This document shows, piece after piece, positions 60,493 to 64,000 of a stretch of 64,000 nucleotides of DNA. Origin of the DNA: Moorena sp. SIOASIH (lineage in GTDB: Bacteria; Cyanobacteriota; Cyanobacteriia; Cyanobacteriales; Coleofasciculaceae); the NCBI RefSeq assembly GCF_010671925.1, contig NZ_JAAHIH010000006.1:124001-188000 (forward strand), given 5' to 3'. Each line of letters starts with the position of its first letter. Within the stretch, counting starts at the first letter, position 1. The notes beneath the pieces are model-generated. The model had not been told where the DNA came from and made no database searches. It was given only the letters and a program-made list of their open reading frames with translations. The position numbers and the translations under genes are program-made.

Positions 60493-61812
60493 TTACAGAG
60501 CTAGAGACCGAAACTTTTCTGTTTCTGCTAAGGCTGGGTTGATCCCAAACCAGCGCCCTTGTTGATCTTGGTATTCATAGACAAACATACTGCGCAACAA
60601 GGTTTGATATTCTTGTTCCCCCTTGACGGACTGCTGTTGCACGACTTGAGATAGCAACTTCCACTCTTCCTCTTCAACAGCCAGAGTCAAGTCATCTCGG
60701 TATCCCTTAATCACACTCTCTAAACAACTCCTGGAAAAGGGTGGGTCTTCATGTTGCAAACAGTTATAGAGCAACCCTAACAAGTTACGGACATGACCGC
60801 CACTAATGCGACACATCCGGTCGAGGGTTTCTGGGCTATCAAATACTAGTGGAATCAGGTTGAGCCGCTGTTGAGGATCAACCATTGGAAAAGCTCGGGC
60901 TAGCAATAGCTGTCGCAGCAGTGCCATACCTTCTGGATAGTCACGACCATCCCGTAACTGTATGGGCACCATGGGCAAAATTTTGGGAGCCACACCACCA
61001 CCGACTCGATTTTTGAGAGTTTCGTACTCGTTGGAGAACATTAAGGACAAGGGTAGAGTGTAAACCACATGGCAGTTCAAACGCCTTAACTGAGTACCAC
61101 GGTCGATAAAGAGATACTCTGGCTGGGAACGACCTGAAGCCATGGAGCGATTATCAACTCGGTCAAGATTATCAATAATCACCACCAAACCCCTTTTCCC
61201 ACGCAACTTCAGCTGCTGAATCGCTGATTGTAAAATTTCTTCGTTGATGGCATTCAAAATGCTTTGGGTGCGGGGTTCTAGGTGCTGTCGTAGCAGTTGG
61301 CGTTGCTGAGGACTGTCTTTACTTCTGGCTGTAATTTTGGCAATGCCTACGGAAAATTCGGCTTCTGTTGAAAACTCGATAGGAGTTTGCAAAAAGTCTT
61401 TGATTTCATTAAATAATTTACTAAAGTAACTGGCTCTGAGCTGTATGCTGATCGCTTCTAGGCTTTCACAGACTGACCTAGCGATGCTGAGTAAAATGTC
61501 ACTGACATCAACATCCACCATGTCTAGGTCTTGAGAGGACTCAAAATAAACAACATGAAATTGCTGCTTCTCCAACTCGGCTTTAAGTCTTAACAACTCA
61601 GTAGACTTACCACAGCCAATGTGACCAGTAAACAATTGACAGGTAGGTTCATCTGGTGACAGACGGGTAATGGTTCGTCCTAAAGCTTCGATAATCTTTC
61701 CTCCCCTGACAGCGGAAAAATCGATATAGTATGGATGGTCTTCTGGATTACCCATATCTAAGGTTTTAGCTGGGTTACACGCTTTGAAAAATCTTGGTAG
61801 ATGCAGTTCCAT
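60493..61812 (-). CDS. AAA ATPase, ORC/STAND-like, upstream of the WD40 NTPase
   Basis: This 439-aa protein is a P-loop ATPase. Walker A is FTGHIGCGKSTELLRLKAEL near residue 62, Walker B is GLVVIIDNLDRVDNR near residue 210, and a sensor-like arginine region follows (LKNRVGGGVAPKILPMVPIQ). The C-terminal part is helical (about 330-430). The start ATG follows a strong TAGGAGG site. No other domain was recognised. It lies upstream of the 1733-aa WD40 NTPase on the same strand, 795 bases apart; two-NTPase pairs of this type recur in cyanobacteria as I recall, so a joint signalling or defence role is plausible but unproven. Confidence 0.82.
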   Translation of the reverse strand: MELHLPRFFKACNPAKTLDMGNPEDHPYYIDFSAVRGGKIIEALGRTITRLSPDEPTCQLFTGHIGCGKSTELLRLKAELEKQQFHVVYFESSQDLDMVDVDVSDILLSIARSVCESLEAISIQLRASYFSKLFNEIKDFLQTPIEFSTEAEFSVGIAKITARSKDSPQQRQLLRQHLEPRTQSILNAINEEILQSAIQQLKLRGKRGLVVIIDNLDRVDNRSMASGRSQPEYLFIDRGTQLRRLNCHVVYTLPLSLMFSNEYETLKNRVGGGVAPKILPMVPIQLRDGRDYPEGMALLRQLLLARAFPMVDPQQRLNLIPLVFDSPETLDRMCRISGGHVRNLLGLLYNCLQHEDPPFSRSCLESVIKGYRDDLTLAVEEEEWKLLSQVVQQQSVKGEQEYQTLLRSMFVYEYQDQQGRWFGINPALAETEKFRSLAL

Positions 61813-62245
61813 AAATTAACCTCCTACCGTTGTGGTGATGGTTGTGGTTTACAGAAGGCGGTTAGAAAGCCCACTCCTTCAACAGGGTGAGATAGAAAGC
61901 GTCGCCAGTAATTAGTCTTTTGTAAAAGACTAATCACTAATCACTGGCTCATCCCACGACCAAGGTACGTGGAATGAGTTAACTATAGAGGACTGATTAG
62001 GCACCAATGCCTTTTCCCATCAGGCTGATGGAACCTGTTAAGTATAAAACGTGGGAACCTAGTAGTGGTTAAATTAAAAAAAGTATTTGGTGCTCACTGA
62101 GGAATTGCAAAGTTCAAACCTTGTCGTTACCCAGATTTTTGGGTAGATTGGCGTGAAGCGATCGCGCCGCAGCGCAAACGCCCACGCGCCAATTGTCAGG
62201 CTTACTTCAAGTCATAAATGTACTCTGTCGATTGATCGGTAGTAG
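61813..62245. other. Divergent spacer before ftsQ, with two hairpins
   Basis: No gene is visible. Two hairpins lie at 61911-61934 and 61948-61978. A HIP1 octamer (GCGATCGC) lies near 62158. The promoters of the AAA ATPase gene and of ftsQ should be at the two ends. Confidence 0.6.
61911..61934. terminator. Perfect 11-bp inverted repeat
   Basis: ATTAGTCTTTT (61911-61921) pairs with AAAAGACTAAT (61924-61934) across a 2-base gap. Hairpin 61948-61978 (CTCATCCCACG with CGTGGAATGAG, one mismatch) follows at once. They lie between divergent genes, so a regulatory or mobile origin is more likely than simple termination. Confidence 0.5.
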
Positions 62246-63088
62246 ATGACCAACATCGCATCAGTCTCTCAATCACAATTGTCTAATCGACGCAAACAAC
62301 TGCGACGGATACGCCGGATTCAATTTTATCAAAGGATTTGGCGTACACTTTTGGTGGGCGGTATCGCTGGAAGTTTACTCTGGGCAATAACTTTACCAGA
62401 TTGGATGATTCGTCACCCAGAACAAATCGAGATTCAAGGGAATTATTGGCTTTCTGCTGAAGCGATTCGCTCCCTGCTGCCTTTATCCTATCCCCAGTCT
62501 TTACTGCAAGTACAACCCCAAGTCCTTGCCGAGTTTCTGGAGTCTGAAGCTCCTATTGCTTCGGCTCTAGTTAGCCGTCAACTAATACCACCAGGATTGA
62601 CAATACAAGTTAGAGAGCGTCAACCAGTGGCTATTGCTGAGCAGAGTAAGCTCCAAACCAGAAAAACTAAAAACTCTACCCCAACCTTGGGTTTAGTCGA
62701 TGAGCAAGGGATCTGGAGCCCCAAGAGCAGTTACGAACCACTCTCGGCCAACCTGCAGTTGCCGAAGTTGAAAGTGATTGGTCAAAATTCCGTTTATCGC
62801 CCTTACTGGTTCGATTTTTATCAAGCTGTGAGTCAGTCGGCTGTAAAAGTTTTCGAGATCGATTGGCGAAATCCAGCCAACTTAATTCTGAAAACCGAGT
62901 TAGGAAATGTACATTTAGGTCCTTACACTGAACGCTTCCCCACGCAACTGAGAGTTCTAGATCAGATGCGAGAATTGCCGAAGCGCACACAAAAGAGCAA
63001 AATAGCTTACATTGACCTGCAAAACCCAGACTTACCATCGATTCAAATGATGACAGACTATGAAAGTGTGCAATCGAGAGTTAAATAA
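62246..63088 (+). CDS. ftsQ: Cell division protein FtsQ/DivIB
   Basis: This 280-aa protein has a basic N-terminus (RRKQLRRIRRIQFYQR), one membrane helix (LLVGGIAGSLLWAITL, about residues 38-53), and then a POTRA domain that starts HPEQIEIQGNYWLSAEAI with the SLLPLSYPQSLLQVQP stretch. FtsQ links early and late divisome proteins at the membrane. Its place just before ftsZ is the usual one in cyanobacteria. The ATG at 62246 has a weak leader but agrees with the expected short cytoplasmic tail. Confidence 0.9.
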   Translation: MTNIASVSQSQLSNRRKQLRRIRRIQFYQRIWRTLLVGGIAGSLLWAITLPDWMIRHPEQIEIQGNYWLSAEAIRSLLPLSYPQSLLQVQPQVLAEFLESEAPIASALVSRQLIPPGLTIQVRERQPVAIAEQSKLQTRKTKNSTPTLGLVDEQGIWSPKSSYEPLSANLQLPKLKVIGQNSVYRPYWFDFYQAVSQSAVKVFEIDWRNPANLILKTELGNVHLGPYTERFPTQLRVLDQMRELPKRTQKSKIAYIDLQNPDLPSIQMMTDYESVQSRVK

Positions 63089-63307
63089 GGATAAGCGTTG
63101 AAGGTCAGACAGGTGATTAGCCCTACTCTGACGGCTAAACCGAGGCGATATTTCCAGAACCATTGTTTTGTTTCAGGTTAGTTATCGGGTTAAGAGCCTG
63201 CCGTTGCCAGGGTCTTTGGTTTTTCAATCAACTTACTCTATAGTTAACTCAGACTGCTACATATAACTTATAAAGATAAAGATAAACACTTACCCTCACC
63301 TGTTGCA

Positions 63308-64000
63308 ATGACGCTTAATAGTCAACTAGGGCTTGCTGCTCAAAGTTCTAAAATCATCGCAGAAGCAGATCTGTCATTAGGATCCGACAATACACATCCT
63401 TTTAGTAACTCTGTATTACAATTCGGTCAAACTTATGATTCTAATCGCATACCCAGGGAAGAAACTAGGAGTGACAATATCGTGCCAGGTAGCGTTGCAA
63501 AAATCAAGGTCATTGGTGTTGGCGGGGGTGGTGGTAACGCAGTTAACCGCATGATTGCCAGTGATGTCAGTGGAGTAGAGTTCTGGTCAATTAACACAGA
63601 TGCTCAAGCACTAGCCCAATCATCAGCCCCCCAACGCTTACAAATGGGGCAGAAGTTGACCCGAGGGTTGGGAGCAGGAGGGAACCCAGCCATTGGTCAA
63701 AAAGCCGCAGAAGAATCCCGGGAGGAAATTGCCCAGGCTCTCGAAGACACTGACTTGGTTTTCATTACAGCTGGGATGGGGGGTGGTACTGGCACAGGAG
63801 CTGCCCCGATTGTAGCAGAAGTCGCTAAAGAGATGGGTGCTTTAACCGTGGGAGTGGTCACTCGTCCATTTACCTTTGAAGGACGCCGCCGTACTTCCCA
63901 AGCCGAGGAAGGAATTGCCGCTCTGGGGAGTCGAGTCGATACCCTAATTGTTATTCCCAATAATAAACTCTTGTCAGTGATTTCAGAACAGACTCCTGTT
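63308..64000 (+). CDS. ftsZ: Cell division protein FtsZ, 5' part (runs off the right edge)
   Basis: 231 codons are present, with no stop before the window ends. The first ~60 residues are the extended N-terminus known in cyanobacterial FtsZ (MTLNSQLGLAAQSSKIIAEA). The tubulin-like core follows: KIKVIGVGGGGGNAVNRMI, WSINTDAQAL, TRGLGAGGNPAIGQ, and the GTP-binding tubulin signature GGGTGTGAAPIVAE. FtsZ polymerises into the division ring. The ATG at 63308 is the first in frame and lies 219 bases after ftsQ. Confidence 0.95.
   Translation, partial: MTLNSQLGLAAQSSKIIAEADLSLGSDNTHPFSNSVLQFGQTYDSNRIPREETRSDNIVPGSVAKIKVIGVGGGGGNAVNRMIASDVSGVEFWSINTDAQALAQSSAPQRLQMGQKLTRGLGAGGNPAIGQKAAEESREEIAQALEDTDLVFITAGMGGGTGTGAAPIVAEVAKEMGALTVGVVTRPFTFEGRRRTSQAEEGIAALGSRVDTLIVIPNNKLLSVISEQTPV

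Overview
The window comes from a filamentous cyanobacterium, probably close to the marine Moorena/Lyngbya group (the genus is inference). The support is HIP1 octamers (GCGATCGC) throughout, a ferredoxin-thioredoxin reductase variable chain, purS-purQ, a DUF2555-coaBC pair, cyanobacterial ftsQ-ftsZ, a Synechocystis-type ArsC, and many intergenic arrays of 7-bp tandem repeats typical of such genomes.

Region 1 (1-27.7 kb) is most of a contractile injection system (CIS) of the phage-tail-like, Afp/PVC-related class. On the minus strand, in transcription order, lie a spike (OB fold plus beta-helix), a gp25-like baseplate protein, two gpJ-like baseplate proteins (828 and 2244 aa), a gpI-like protein, a 1504-aa tail fibre with an S74 chaperone, a small coiled-coil protein, two sheath proteins (801 and 536 aa) and a tube protein. 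On the plus strand, diverging from a shared regulatory region near 23.8-24.16 kb, are a CIS tube-adaptor protein, a LysM-like protein, a gp27-like hub, a second spike and a PAAR-like tip. The AAA ATPase, cap and length-control genes are not seen and may lie left of base 1. Two parts are unusual: the 2244-aa baseplate protein carries about 27 beta-propeller blades, and the larger sheath carries a threefold repeat insert.

Region 2 (27.7-32.1 kb) is accessory: a Rpn/PD-(D/E)XK nuclease, a four-helix-bundle gene cut by a stop codon, and a 732-aa protein with the DUF4157 (eCIS-core) HExxH domain and an OTU-like C-terminus. The last is the best candidate payload of the injection system.

Region 3 (32.3-50.4 kb) is mostly housekeeping: a DUF2252 lipoprotein, YdcF, ftrV, a PP2C phosphatase, nfeD and slipin, a Zur-like regulator, purS-purQ, an arsenic locus (arsR, broken arsI, aquaporin, arsC) and DUF2555-coaBC. 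Two full-length iscB genes, each preceded by a recognisable omega-RNA, sit in it. One separates nfeD from its slipin partner; the other replaces the middle of arsI.

Region 4 (50.7-64 kb) holds a frameshifted tnpB, a carboxyl-terminal processing protease, a 1733-aa STAND-type ATPase with 14 WD40 repeats, an AAA ATPase upstream of it on the same strand, ftsQ, and the first 231 codons of ftsZ, which runs off the right edge.

Dispersed short elements recur: heptamer arrays, ATGAGGTACA-ended elements that enclose heptamer arrays, AGGTGCG/CGCACCT-ended elements, and a GGCGTTGCTGA-ended MITE. No tRNA, rRNA or CRISPR array was recognised.
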